The notes: a model not told the origin generated them from the letters alone. DNA of 64,000 nucleotides from Desulfuromonadaceae bacterium (GCA_028683855.1 JAQUHA010000003.1:1-64000), one strand, 5' to 3'. Shown: positions 28,381-36,390, counted from the first letter of the stretch. Numbers and translations are program-made.

Positions 28381-29502
28381 ATGAAAGCAATACTTGCGCT
28401 CGCCGATGGGCGCATATTTGAAGGAAAAACATTCGGAGCCAGCGGCGAGTCAACCGGTGAGGTTGTGTTCAATACAGCCATGTCCGGTTATCAGGAGGTT
28501 CTTACCGATCCATCCTATAAAGGGCAGATGGTTACAATGACTTATCCGCAGATTGGAAATACCGGAATAAACCCTGAGGATATTGAAAGTCGAGGGCTGT
28601 TTCTATCGGGCTTTATCGTGAAGGAGTATCTGGATTGTTACTCCAACTGGCGTGCCACCATGAGTCTGGATTCTTACCTTAAAGAGAATGGTGTGGTAGG
28701 AATTCAGGGTATAGATACCCGCGCTCTTACCCGTCATCTTCGCGACAGAGGGGCGCAGAACGGAATTATATCAACTGTTGATCTTGATCATGCAAGTCTG
28801 GTTGCAAAGGCTAAGGGGCTTCATAGTATGGTAGGGCTTGACCTTGCCTCCGGTGTGAGTTGCGATAAACCTTACCACTGGACAGAGGGTGAGTGGGATC
28901 TGGCTGATGGCTATTCAGAGGTTGATCCGTCAACCCTCAAGTACAAGGTCGTTGCATACGATTTCGGTATAAAATACAACATATTACGATGTCTTGTGAA
29001 TGCAGGGTGTGATGTAACTGTTGTGCCTGCAGATTTTTCTGCAGAAGATGCCCTTGCAATGAACCCTGACGGTATTTTTCTTTCAAACGGACCCGGTGAT
29101 CCTGAACCTTTGGTTGCAATTCAGGAAGAGATCAGAAAGTTTATCGGTAAAAAACCTATTTTTGGTATCTGTTTAGGGCATCAGCTCTTGGGTCTTGCGC
29201 TTGGTGGCAGGACGGTAAAGCTGCCGTTTGGAAATCATGGCTCAAACCTGCCGGTTATGGATATGTCAACCCGTAAGGTCGAAATTACCTCGCAGAATCA
29301 TGGTTTTGCAGTAGATCTTACATCGCTTGGTGAGTCTGCCTGTCTTGGACACGAAAATCTGAATGATCAAACTGTCGAGGGTATTCGCCACTGCAGCCTT
29401 CCTATATTTTCAGTTCAGCATCATCCCGAAGCGTCACCGGGACCTCACGACTCGCAATATCTTTTTGAGAGATTTGTTGAGATGATGGAGAGTAACCGTT
29501 AA
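28381..29502 (+). CDS. carA: Carbamoyl-phosphate synthase small (glutaminase) subunit
   Basis: 373 residues. It supplies ammonia from glutamine to CarB. The N-terminal CPSase domain is followed by a class I glutamine amidotransferase domain with the nucleophile C264 (FGICLGHQLLG) and the His-Glu pair in VQHHPEASPGP. It is the fourth gene of the pyr operon, but carB lies 8.4 kb downstream beyond accessory DNA. Confidence 0.95.
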   Translation: MKAILALADGRIFEGKTFGASGESTGEVVFNTAMSGYQEVLTDPSYKGQMVTMTYPQIGNTGINPEDIESRGLFLSGFIVKEYLDCYSNWRATMSLDSYLKENGVVGIQGIDTRALTRHLRDRGAQNGIISTVDLDHASLVAKAKGLHSMVGLDLASGVSCDKPYHWTEGEWDLADGYSEVDPSTLKYKVVAYDFGIKYNILRCLVNAGCDVTVVPADFSAEDALAMNPDGIFLSNGPGDPEPLVAIQEEIRKFIGKKPIFGICLGHQLLGLALGGRTVKLPFGNHGSNLPVMDMSTRKVEITSQNHGFAVDLTSLGESACLGHENLNDQTVEGIRHCSLPIFSVQHHPEASPGPHDSQYLFERFVEMMESNR

Positions 29503-29509
29503 TCAGGTC

Positions 29510-30412
29510 ATGAGATATGCCGCTCTCTTTAAATCAGGCGAACTACTGAGACGTATCTATGATGCTTACCATCGACTCGCCTCATGCGATTTGTGTCCAC
29601 ATAACTGCGGGGTAAACCGGATTAAAGGTGAGTCCGGTGTCTGCGGAGCAGCTCTGTTACCGAAAATTGCGTCTGCAAATATTCATAATGGAGAAGAGCC
29701 TCCGATTTCCGGAACTAACGGGTCAGGTACAATTTTTCTTACCGGCTGTTCACTTAAATGTGTTTTCTGTCAGAACTTTCCGATAAGTCAATTTGGAAAC
29801 GGCGAAGAGATAACCACAAAAGAGCTTGCTGCACGTATGCTGAAACTGCAGAAGAGGAAGGCTCACAATATAAATTTTGTTACCCCGACTCACTTTCTTC
29901 CGCAAATTCTGGCAGCTCTCTGGATTGCAATACCGCAGGGTTTTTCATTGCCGATAGTCTGGAACAGCAGTGGTTATGAAAAGGTTGATGCTTTGAAATT
30001 ACTGGATGGAGTTGTTTCGGTATATCTGCCGGATATGAAATACTGCGATGATTCGGAGGCTGTCAAAATATCTTCTGCACCCGGTTATAGAGAAATTAAC
30101 CGCGCTGCGGTTCACGAGATGAAGGATCAGGTTGGTAACCTACTCATGGACCTGAATGGGATGGCTGTAAGTGGTCTTATAATCCGTCACCTTGTTCTGC
30201 CGAATCAGCTTGCCGGTACTCATGAAACACTAGGTTGGATTGCCGAAAATCTGGGTACAGAAACTTATATTTCACTTATGCGGCAGTATTTCCCTGCTAA
30301 TAAGGCTGTCTCTTCAGCAGTGCTGAACCGCAAAATAAATGACGATGAGTATGATCAGGCTGCTGACTGGCTTGAGGATGTCGGACTTGAAAACGGTTGG
30401 GTGCAGGATTAG
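29510..30412 (+). CDS. Radical SAM protein of the PflA-like/AmrS-like group
   Basis: 300 residues. An N-terminal cysteine motif (CDLCPHNC ... GVCG, about residues 25-45) precedes the radical SAM cluster CSLKCVFC (C80, C84, C87; CX3CX2C), which binds a 4Fe-4S cluster and SAM. It matches proteins annotated as pyruvate-formate-lyase-activating-enzyme-like, often of unknown substrate. No glycyl radical enzyme is nearby. It starts 7 bp after carA and ends directly before the DUF486 gene. Confidence 0.78.
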   Translation: MRYAALFKSGELLRRIYDAYHRLASCDLCPHNCGVNRIKGESGVCGAALLPKIASANIHNGEEPPISGTNGSGTIFLTGCSLKCVFCQNFPISQFGNGEEITTKELAARMLKLQKRKAHNINFVTPTHFLPQILAALWIAIPQGFSLPIVWNSSGYEKVDALKLLDGVVSVYLPDMKYCDDSEAVKISSAPGYREINRAAVHEMKDQVGNLLMDLNGMAVSGLIIRHLVLPNQLAGTHETLGWIAENLGTETYISLMRQYFPANKAVSSAVLNRKINDDEYDQAADWLEDVGLENGWVQD

Positions 30413-30742
30413 ATGAGAACCGTTTTTCTTCTGATTCTTTCAAATGTATTTATGACGTTTGCATGGTATGCACACCTTAAAAATTTGAATAACAGGCATT
30501 GGTTTATAGCTGTGCTGGTGTCGTGGGGCATCGCATTTTTTGAGTATCTGATTCAGGTGCCGGCCAACCGAATGGGGTATGCCGGCAGCTTTTCTCTGGC
30601 ACAGCTTAAGATCACGCAAGAGGTTATAACCCTGCTGGTCTTTGTCCCTTTCGCCGTTTTTTATATGGGTTCAACGCTCAACTGGAATTATCTCTGGGCC
30701 GGTTGCTGTCTGGCTGGAGCGGTGTTTTTTATCTTCAGGTGA
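30413..30742 (+). CDS. DUF486 family small membrane protein
   Basis: 109 residues with four hydrophobic helices. The segment EYLIQVPANRMGY is the DUF486 (DMT-superfamily-like) signature. Transport substrate unknown. It begins one base after the radical SAM stop codon. Confidence 0.82.
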   Translation: MRTVFLLILSNVFMTFAWYAHLKNLNNRHWFIAVLVSWGIAFFEYLIQVPANRMGYAGSFSLAQLKITQEVITLLVFVPFAVFYMGSTLNWNYLWAGCCLAGAVFFIFR

Positions 30743-30748
30743 TTTAAA

Positions 30749-31165
30749 ATGATTAAACAAAACAGGATGCCTATAGATGTTTCAGGTCGCTTGAACCTGC
30801 TGGAACCACTTTTGTCAGCGGATAGTCGAATACTCTTTGCCTATATTTTTGGGGGGCTTGCATCGGGGATTCAACAGCCATTGTCTGACGTGGATATAGC
30901 CGTTTATTTGGATGGTTGTGTCGATAAAGCTGAAGCAAAACTTGATATACTTGGCTGCATTTCTGCGGTCTTGAAGACAGATGAGATTGATCTGGTTATA
31001 TTGAATGATGCACCAATCAGTCTGGTTGGCAGAATAATGCGGAAGAAGCTTTTGATTGCAGATAAACAACCTTTTCTCCGGCACAAGTTTGAGTCGCTTG
31101 CTTTACGTCAATTTTTTGATTTTAGTCGAACTGAGCAGGACATTCTTTTCAGGAGGTTTGCCTGA
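30749..31165 (+). CDS. mntA: MntA-type nucleotidyltransferase antitoxin
   Basis: 138 residues, minimal nucleotidyltransferase fold. The catalytic stretch is FGGLASG...LSDVDIAV with D47 and D49 as metal ligands. The usual GS pair is GG here (G35-G36). In studied pairs MntA neutralises HepT by adding AMP to a tyrosine. Its stop overlaps the hepT start by one base. It opens the accessory region between carA and carB. Confidence 0.85.
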   Translation: MIKQNRMPIDVSGRLNLLEPLLSADSRILFAYIFGGLASGIQQPLSDVDIAVYLDGCVDKAEAKLDILGCISAVLKTDEIDLVILNDAPISLVGRIMRKKLLIADKQPFLRHKFESLALRQFFDFSRTEQDILFRRFA

Positions 31166-31590
31166 TGGTTGATACAATGCTCATTCTTCGCAAGATTGCT
31201 TCCCTTGCGGAATATCAGAAACAGATACGTGAATATGAAATGGTTACGGTTGATAAGTATCGGAGTGACTGGAAAATCCAGCGGATTGTGGAGCGTACCC
31301 TGCAGATGATGATTGAGCTTTGTGCTGATATCGCGAGTCATGTCATATCAGATAACGAGTTGCGGACACCTGAAACATACTCTGATACTTTCAGGGTGCT
31401 GGCTGAAAACAACATACTGACTCCAGAGCAGTTGCCTGTTATGGAAAAAATGGCCAAATTCAGAAATATTGTAGTTCATCAGTACGAAACGGTGGATGCA
31501 GAAATTGTAATTCTAATCTTGCGACGTCATCTTGCCGATTTTAAGCAGTTTAGCGATTCAATTGTCCAATTTATTAATCGAAAGGGGTAA
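31165..31590 (+). CDS. hepT: HepT-type HEPN RNase toxin
   Basis: 141 residues, all-helical HEPN domain (DUF86). The active-site motif RNIVVHQY at 100-107 fits RX4HXY exactly, with R100 and H105 for RNA cleavage and Y107 as the expected target of AMP addition by MntA. The toxin looks intact and is coupled to the antitoxin gene. Confidence 0.88.
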   Translation: MVDTMLILRKIASLAEYQKQIREYEMVTVDKYRSDWKIQRIVERTLQMMIELCADIASHVISDNELRTPETYSDTFRVLAENNILTPEQLPVMEKMAKFRNIVVHQYETVDAEIVILILRRHLADFKQFSDSIVQFINRKG

Positions 31591-31704
31591 CTCGATCATG
31601 GCAGTGCAACCGAATCCCGAAAGACCCTGAAAAATACATTGTTGAAAAACTTGGAGTTGAGCAAGCGGGCTGATCAAGATCAATTCATTATGAGGCAATC
31701 CATT

Positions 31705-31944
31705 ATGAGTCCAACCGTTTTCCGTGAGGCTGATTTTCGTTTTTATTTTTTTTCCAGAGAAGAGCTGAGAATGCATATACATGTACAATCAAGCAACGGT
31801 GAAGCCAAATTTTGGATAGAGCCTGAAATACAGCTTGCACAGAATCACGGCCTTTCAATGAGGGAACTAAACGAGGCTCATAGTCTCATTAAGGAGCATC
31901 AAAATGAAATCCGCAAAGCTTGGCAACAACACTTTCCCAGCTGA
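31705..31944 (+). CDS. DUF4160 protein
   Basis: 79 residues from ATG 31705 (GAGG 8 nt before). The open frame extends further up, but family members begin at the (M)SPTVFR segment. The motif RMHIHVQSSNGEAKFWIEPEI and the central NHGLS are typical of DUF4160. Its end overlaps the DUF2442 gene by 41 bp. This pair is common in bacteria, often among toxin-antitoxin genes; function unproven. Confidence 0.78.
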   Translation: MSPTVFREADFRFYFFSREELRMHIHVQSSNGEAKFWIEPEIQLAQNHGLSMRELNEAHSLIKEHQNEIRKAWQQHFPS

Positions 31945-32179
31945 AGTTACGAATATTTCCTGTAACGGGATCTGGATGCTAATTGATGAACAAGAAATGT
32001 TTTTGTCTTTTGAGTATTTCCCCTGGTTTCAAGAAGCGTCAATAAAAAAGATTCTGCACGTTGAAATGCCGTCTGCAAACCATCTTTACTGGCCAGAACT
32101 TGATATTGATCTGGACATAAACAGTGTCCTCTATCCAGAAAATTATCCACTGGTAAGCCAGATGAAAAACGAACAATAA
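31904..32179 (+). CDS. DUF2442 protein
   Basis: 91 residues. GIWMLIDEQEMFLSFEYFPWF followed by HLYWPELDIDLDI is the DUF2442 pattern. It overlaps the DUF4160 gene and is probably translated with it. The partners may act together; a regulator or antitoxin-like role is only a guess. Confidence 0.8.
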   Translation: MKSAKLGNNTFPAEVTNISCNGIWMLIDEQEMFLSFEYFPWFQEASIKKILHVEMPSANHLYWPELDIDLDINSVLYPENYPLVSQMKNEQ

Positions 32180-32266
32180 AACAACTGTTTTCAGGCAAAA
32201 ATACAATTTTCAAGCGGAGTTTTAGAGGGTCTAAGCTTCAAGGTAAAGCTGACAATCAGAAAATGT

Positions 32267-32629
32267 ATGGCTATATTGCGTCAGGAAGAGGAACTGGCCG
32301 AACTTCGCACCCGCGTTGCCGCTTATCCCAAGGAACTGGAAAGAACGGTTGCCAGTGAGGTTAAGTTGGCGGTGGACAGGGTGCAGATGGAAGCTAAGTT
32401 CAAGTTGGAACTGTTGCAGAAGGAGTTTGAAGGGGAGCGCAATGTTCTTGAATCAAAGATCGCTTCGTACGAGTTGTTGGTAAAAGACCAGGCTGCCAGA
32501 ATTTCAAGCCTGGGTGATCAGGTGGAAAAATCATACGTGCAGGTTCAGGCGATTGCAGTAAAGGCGGTTGAGGGATCGGCTACAAAGCCGGTTGTCTTCT
32601 CGACTCCGCAGCAGAAGCAGGGAGAATAA
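32267..32629 (+). CDS. Coiled-coil protein, perhaps N-terminally truncated
   Basis: 120 residues, nearly all charged helix (ELAELRTRVAAYPKELERTV, KEFEGERNVLESKI, KSYVQVQAIAVKAVEGSA). The segment looks like the C-terminal part of longer coiled-coil proteins found in related genomes. No ribosome site is clear before the ATG and the upstream 60 bp has no in-frame continuation, so it may be a fragment. A perfect palindrome follows it. Confidence 0.55.
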   Translation: MAILRQEEELAELRTRVAAYPKELERTVASEVKLAVDRVQMEAKFKLELLQKEFEGERNVLESKIASYELLVKDQAARISSLGDQVEKSYVQVQAIAVKAVEGSATKPVVFSTPQQKQGE

Positions 32630-32642
32630 ATGTTCCATTTAG

Positions 32643-32684
32643 GTTATTGACCGGTTCACGCGCGCGCGTGAACCGGTCAATAAC
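32643..32684. repeat. Perfect 42-bp palindrome
   Basis: The left half GTTATTGACCGGTTCACGCG-C is the exact reverse complement of the right half, with no loop and an alternating CG centre. No T tract follows, so it is not a standard terminator. The sequence GAGTTGAAC comes directly after it, then the ribosome site of the next gene. Confidence 0.95.
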
Positions 32685-32717
32685 GAGTTGAACTAAATAA
32701 TCAAAAGGAGAAATAAC

Positions 32718-32972
32718 ATGTCGTTAATCTCAAAAATTTATCAAGCAGTGATTGCTGGACACCTTGATGCACAATTCTCGACAAGAGATATTAAACAATG
32801 GATCATACACAAGAAAATACGAAAGAAGGACGGATCGGAATATGCTGCATCCTCTATTCGCTCGATAGGGGCAAATTCCAATCTAAAAAATCGGCCGACA
32901 AGCAACAAAAACATAAAGCTGTTAAAATCCAAAATTGTTGATGCGAAAGTTTATTACTACTTCACTGAGTGA
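32718..32972 (+). CDS. Small basic protein of unknown function
   Basis: 84 residues, basic and helical, with AAAAGGAG before the ATG. The segment TRDIKQWIIHKKIRKKDGSEYAASSI could be a DNA-binding helix-turn-helix, but no family is recognised. Confidence 0.55.
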   Translation: MSLISKIYQAVIAGHLDAQFSTRDIKQWIIHKKIRKKDGSEYAASSIRSIGANSNLKNRPTSNKNIKLLKSKIVDAKVYYYFTE

Positions 32973-33027
32973 AGTGTGAATTGGGAACGCAGTCCGCTAG
33001 GGAACTAACTAAGTTCGGGAGGAATCA

Positions 33028-34170
33028 ATGAATAATTTTCTTAAAAAACGAATCGTCATCGCCATTATCATCTGTGCTGGTCTCACTGAAAGCACTACAT
33101 ACGCCGGCACTTGCCGTGTAAAAGACCCAGATGTTGCAGGCTTTTATTCCGGTCAGTGTGTAGAAGGTGTTGCTCATGGTAAAGGGATCGCAAAAGGCAG
33201 GGATACTTATATAGGAGAATTCAAAAATGGTGGCGCACATGGATTTGGAGTCAACACATGGGGTGCTGGAACTGAATGGGCCGGGGATATTTATGTTGGA
33301 GAATGGATTAATGACGAACGTACTGGGAATGATCTTTATATAGTAAAAGGCAAATACTCTACAGAAGGAAAAGACATTACTCATTCTGGAACTTGCCGCG
33401 TAAAGGATCTAGGCATTTCAGGTTCGTATGTTGGTGAGTGTGTTTCGGGTGTTGCTCATGGCAAAGGGGTTGCGAAGGGTAAAAATGTGTATATGGGATA
33501 CTTTAAAAATGGCAATAAACACGGAAAAGGTGCCTACATATGGGGAACTGATTCTAAAATTGCCGGGGCGGTGTTAATTGGAGAATCTATTGATGATAAA
33601 ATTTCACAAGGACTATTGATTAGTAATTCAGGTGAAACAATTGCTGTTGAAAATAACCTGCAAACCAGAATAGATGAAATATCAATCAAGTCGGAAGCTG
33701 AAAGTAAAGCGTTTAAACTCCTGCTTACTTCTGGAACACCCGAAGAACTTTATCTGGCGGGTGTAAAGTCAGAAACAGAATCGGATTATGATCGTGCAAG
33801 CACCTTGTATAATCAGGTTATTTCTCGTTTTTCGAAGGCACCAGTTGCATTGAAGGCGGCAGACCGTTTATTAGCGATAAAGGATAAGCTTGATATGCAA
33901 AAAAGAGATTCCGATTCTCAGGCTAAAGCTCAACGAGATGCAGAAAAGCGGCGTATCGAAGAGTCCGATGCGGATTTTCGACGTAGTCAGGATAAATTTC
34001 AACAGACCATTTCAGATATCGAGTCAGCGAGCCAGCAGGAAAGGCAAATGAACCAACAGAAAGATCAAAATAGGCGGTTATGTGAAGCACAAAAACAAAC
34101 TTGTTTAGCGAGTTGTCGGCCAAATGATTCTTCTTGCTCAAGTGGCTGTAGGAGAATTAGTTGCTGGTAA
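33028..34170 (+). CDS. Secreted MORN-repeat protein with internal duplication and Cys-rich tail
   Basis: 380 residues. Signal peptide (cleavage near residue 26, TTYAG). Two copies of a block of about 95 residues follow: each starts GTCRVKD, continues G-Y-x-G-x-C-V-x-GVAHGKG, and contains MORN-like YIGEFKNGGAHGFG / YMGYFKNGNKHGKG. Next comes a helical part with a TPR-like stretch (about 240-290), a Gln/Arg-rich coil (295-355) and a C-terminal cysteine cluster (LCEAQKQTCLASC ... CSSGC). Ribosome site GGGAGG. Function unknown; the export signal and MORN repeats suggest an envelope-binding role. Confidence 0.7.
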   Translation: MNNFLKKRIVIAIIICAGLTESTTYAGTCRVKDPDVAGFYSGQCVEGVAHGKGIAKGRDTYIGEFKNGGAHGFGVNTWGAGTEWAGDIYVGEWINDERTGNDLYIVKGKYSTEGKDITHSGTCRVKDLGISGSYVGECVSGVAHGKGVAKGKNVYMGYFKNGNKHGKGAYIWGTDSKIAGAVLIGESIDDKISQGLLISNSGETIAVENNLQTRIDEISIKSEAESKAFKLLLTSGTPEELYLAGVKSETESDYDRASTLYNQVISRFSKAPVALKAADRLLAIKDKLDMQKRDSDSQAKAQRDAEKRRIEESDADFRRSQDKFQQTISDIESASQQERQMNQQKDQNRRLCEAQKQTCLASCRPNDSSCSSGCRRISCW

Positions 34171-34243
34171 ATATACTTGTTGTCGCTGTGCCACTTGGCA
34201 GCTTTCTGTCCCATTTTTCACCTGAAAGGATGCCTAAATATTT

Positions 34244-34717
34244 ATGAACCTTGATCTCACTTCATTGCTAGCTGGAGTAAGTATGACTGCGATTACTGGA
34301 TGGCTCGGCTCGCTTCTAGCTTTTCGGAAAGAGGAACGTGCCGTTCAGATTGAGCAAATTACGAAAGAGAGAACCAAGTGGCGAGACAACATGCGCAAAC
34401 TTACAGAGGAGATTGTCCTTGAATACTTTGCGAACAATCAATCGCCGGAAATTGGAAAGATCGCTGCATATCGTAGCAGACTTGTGACCGCGCTAAATCC
34501 GATGTCTGAACAAGACGCCAGAATATTGATTCACTTTGATGAGCTCTTTTCTGGTCAGGCTACCGATATTGACATCTTCACACGCCGTATCGCCATACTA
34601 CTCAAGCACGATTGGGAAAGAGTAAAGTGGGAATGTACGCCACTCTATATCAAGCCATTCATTCGATTCACAGAGAAACAGCGTAACTGGAGAAGAAATG
34701 ACTACCGGAATCCTTAA
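34244..34717 (+). CDS. Membrane-anchored protein of unknown function
   Basis: 157 residues. One N-terminal hydrophobic helix (about 5-27), then a charged helical cytoplasmic part (KEERAVQIEQITKERTKWRD). No family recognised. AAAGGA lies upstream of the ATG. It comes just before the first REP-like/attC-like pair. Confidence 0.6.
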   Translation: MNLDLTSLLAGVSMTAITGWLGSLLAFRKEERAVQIEQITKERTKWRDNMRKLTEEIVLEYFANNQSPEIGKIAAYRSRLVTALNPMSEQDARILIHFDELFSGQATDIDIFTRRIAILLKHDWERVKWECTPLYIKPFIRFTEKQRNWRRNDYRNP

Positions 34718-34732
34718 AGGGAGAGCCTTCGA

Positions 34733-34755
34733 GGGTCAGACCTGCGCATTTGACA
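34733..34755 (+). repeat. REP-like motif copy 1
   Basis: GGGTCAGACCT followed by GCGCATTTGACA. The pattern GGGTCAG-n-CCT-...-TGACA recurs at 36293 and 37489, always in non-coding DNA of this block. Confidence 0.55.
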
Positions 34756-34793
34756 AAACCAGATAAACCAAAGGCGAGAACACCGAATATTCA

Positions 34794-34857
34794 ACCAACG
34801 GCAGCACCGGTCAGCGGGAAAAGCCCCCGCCGAGCCGGTGTGCCTTATCACGTTGGT
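34794..34857. repeat. attC-like hairpin site 1
   Basis: Outer arms ACCAACG/CGTTGGT (7 bp), then GCAgCACCGG pairing with CCGGTGTGC with one unpaired g, a 7-nt one-sided spacer, and an inner GCGGG/CCCGC stem. The layout (outer core with AAC/GTT, spacer, inner stem with an extrahelical base) is that of integron attC sites. The outer core deviates from the RYYYAAC/GTTRRRY consensus. A gene starts 18 bp after it. Confidence 0.45.
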
Positions 34858-34874
34858 ACCGATTGGAGATTATA

Positions 34875-35408
34875 ATGAATCATCCGTTGCACAGAAAGAT
34901 TGGCACCATCATTGACAATGCACTAAATGCTGGCAAAGAAATTAAGGTCATAAAAGATCCGGCTTGTTGTACTGATAGTCATGGCAAACAGCATATTCCC
35001 CTTTTCGGTTCAGACGTCAAAAGCCGCTCTACTCGATATTGTTGTGTAGATTTGCTGATTCTACAAGAAGATAAAATCCGTATAATTGTAGAGATTGAAG
35101 AGTCTGATATTAAACCAACACAGATATGTGGAAAGTTTTTAACCTCGGCTCTGTCTAAAAACTACATTCATAAGAAGGATAATGGCAGCAAAGAAATGAG
35201 TGAGTCAGTTGCTTTCATACAAGTAGTCGATACCTCTAAACTGAAAGATCAAAGTAAAAAAATAAGGCAGATTTTGCAGTTAAAGGAATCCATTAGTCAA
35301 ATTCTCCCGTTAAAGGGAAGTCCCGTTAACAAATATGAACTTTATTTTGGGACAGAGAAATCTGATTTTGAAGACATGCTTGGCTTTATAAAGAGCCAGT
35401 TAGATTGA
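34875..35408 (+). CDS. Orphan protein, possible PD-(D/E)XK nuclease fold
   Basis: 177 residues from ATG 34875 (GGAG at 6 nt). The centre reads YCCVDLLILQEDKIRIIVEIEES, a strand-Asp-strand-ExE arrangement that resembles the PD-(D/E)XK core with Glu in place of the usual Lys. The N-terminal part has a CC pair and is hydrophilic. No family recognised; the fold call is inference. It is the first gene after attC-like site 1. Confidence 0.6.
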   Translation: MNHPLHRKIGTIIDNALNAGKEIKVIKDPACCTDSHGKQHIPLFGSDVKSRSTRYCCVDLLILQEDKIRIIVEIEESDIKPTQICGKFLTSALSKNYIHKKDNGSKEMSESVAFIQVVDTSKLKDQSKKIRQILQLKESISQILPLKGSPVNKYELYFGTEKSDFEDMLGFIKSQLD

Positions 35409-35493
35409 AGTAGCTTGCAGTCTGCTTATGCCTCTGAAATTGAAAAGTAAATATATTTTAATAAAATATGATACATAGTTAAGGGGTATTTAA

Positions 35494-35907
35494 ATGATAG
35501 GTAGGATACATCATCATACTGTTTTGTTATCAGCAATTATCGCCGTTGTTGTAATAATATTTACTCCTTTAGGAACCGTAGCAGCACAACAGATTGGGAC
35601 CGGTCAAACCAATGATAACAAAGCCGTTATCATATATTCAGATGGTACGTGGAAGTATGACAAAAAATCAGGTACGAAAAAGGCGCGAGTGCTTTCATTC
35701 AAAGCTATTAAAGAAAAGGCCTACATGCTTTGCGACCCACAATTGGCTGACCTTGTTGTTGGAATGATAATTGAAGTGGTGCCGATAGAGGAACCTAATA
35801 ATGTTTCAATTGAAAAGTATTGGGCATGTGTAGATAAGGCTTCTGGCTGTTCCGAACTTTCTAGTTTAGTAGCCCATTGTAAAAGGCCAAAATTATCCGG
35901 TGAGTGA
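35494..35907 (+). CDS. Secreted small protein, GTWKYD paralogue A
   Basis: 137 residues with an N-terminal signal or anchor helix (about 12-34). The mature part begins IGTGQTNDNKAVIIYSDGTW and has a C-terminal helical part with four cysteines (LCDPQLADL, YWACVDKASGC, HCK). It is a paralogue of the next gene. Function unknown. Confidence 0.65.
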   Translation: MIGRIHHHTVLLSAIIAVVVIIFTPLGTVAAQQIGTGQTNDNKAVIIYSDGTWKYDKKSGTKKARVLSFKAIKEKAYMLCDPQLADLVVGMIIEVVPIEEPNNVSIEKYWACVDKASGCSELSSLVAHCKRPKLSGE

Positions 35908-35915
35908 GGGAAATT

Positions 35916-36281
35916 ATGTTAAAGCAAATTACGATCACCTGTTTTTTCTTGTTTGTACCAATTGTAGCGCTGGCAGCTGAGCCTGTTGGATCAGGTCAGA
36001 CTAATGATAATAACAAAGTGGTTCTATATTCAGACGGGACATGGAAGTATGATAAAGCCCCAGGTTCTAAAAATTCAAAAACAATATCGTACTTGGTAAT
36101 TAAGGAGAAGATAAGGAAACTATGTGGTGCAAGTAGAGCAGATTCTGTTATCGGATTGATCAATTCAGGAATGTCGGTTGCTCAGATAAAAGGTGTTTCG
36201 AAAGAACGATACTGGGCATGTATAAATGAAGCAACTGGTTGTGATGAAATCGCATCTATTGCGCCTCAGTGTATTAAATAA
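35916..36281 (+). CDS. Secreted small protein, GTWKYD paralogue B
   Basis: 121 residues from ATG 35916 (GAGGG upstream, opening the signal peptide MLKQITITCFFLFVPIVALA). It shares GSGQTNDN, YSDGTWKYD, KEK, LCGASRADSVIG and YWACINEATGCDEI with the preceding gene, so the pair arose by tandem duplication. Starting 8 bp after its neighbour, it is probably co-transcribed. Confidence 0.66.
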   Translation: MLKQITITCFFLFVPIVALAAEPVGSGQTNDNNKVVLYSDGTWKYDKAPGSKNSKTISYLVIKEKIRKLCGASRADSVIGLINSGMSVAQIKGVSKERYWACINEATGCDEIASIAPQCIK

Positions 36282-36292
36282 AAAAACCCGGA

Positions 36293-36310
36293 GGGGTCAG
36301 TCCTTGACAC
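36293..36310 (+). repeat. REP-like motif copy 2
   Basis: GGGGTCAGTCCTTGACAC, a shorter version of the motif at 34733. It lies 22 bp before attC-like site 2. Confidence 0.5.
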
Positions 36311-36332
36311 GAGGAAAAAGTATAAATCGAGG

Positions 36333-36390
36333 GTCCAACAAGACAGAAGCACCGGCCTAAAACCGCCGGTGTTCTGCCAAGCCGTTGAAC
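36333..36390. repeat. attC-like hairpin site 2
   Basis: 58 bp. The outer boxes GTCCAAC (RYYYAAC) and GTTGAAC (GTTRRRY) fit the integron core consensus. The inner arms CAGAAgCACCGGC and GCCGGTGTTCTG pair over 12 bp with one unpaired g. The loop is 8 nt and unpaired spacers separate the two stems. It shares AgCACCGG/CCGGTGT with site 1. The next gene starts 26 bp after the GTTGAAC box. Confidence 0.55.

Noticed and set aside
32643..32684. Palindrome as a simple transcription terminator
   Set aside because: No loop and no T tract on either side.
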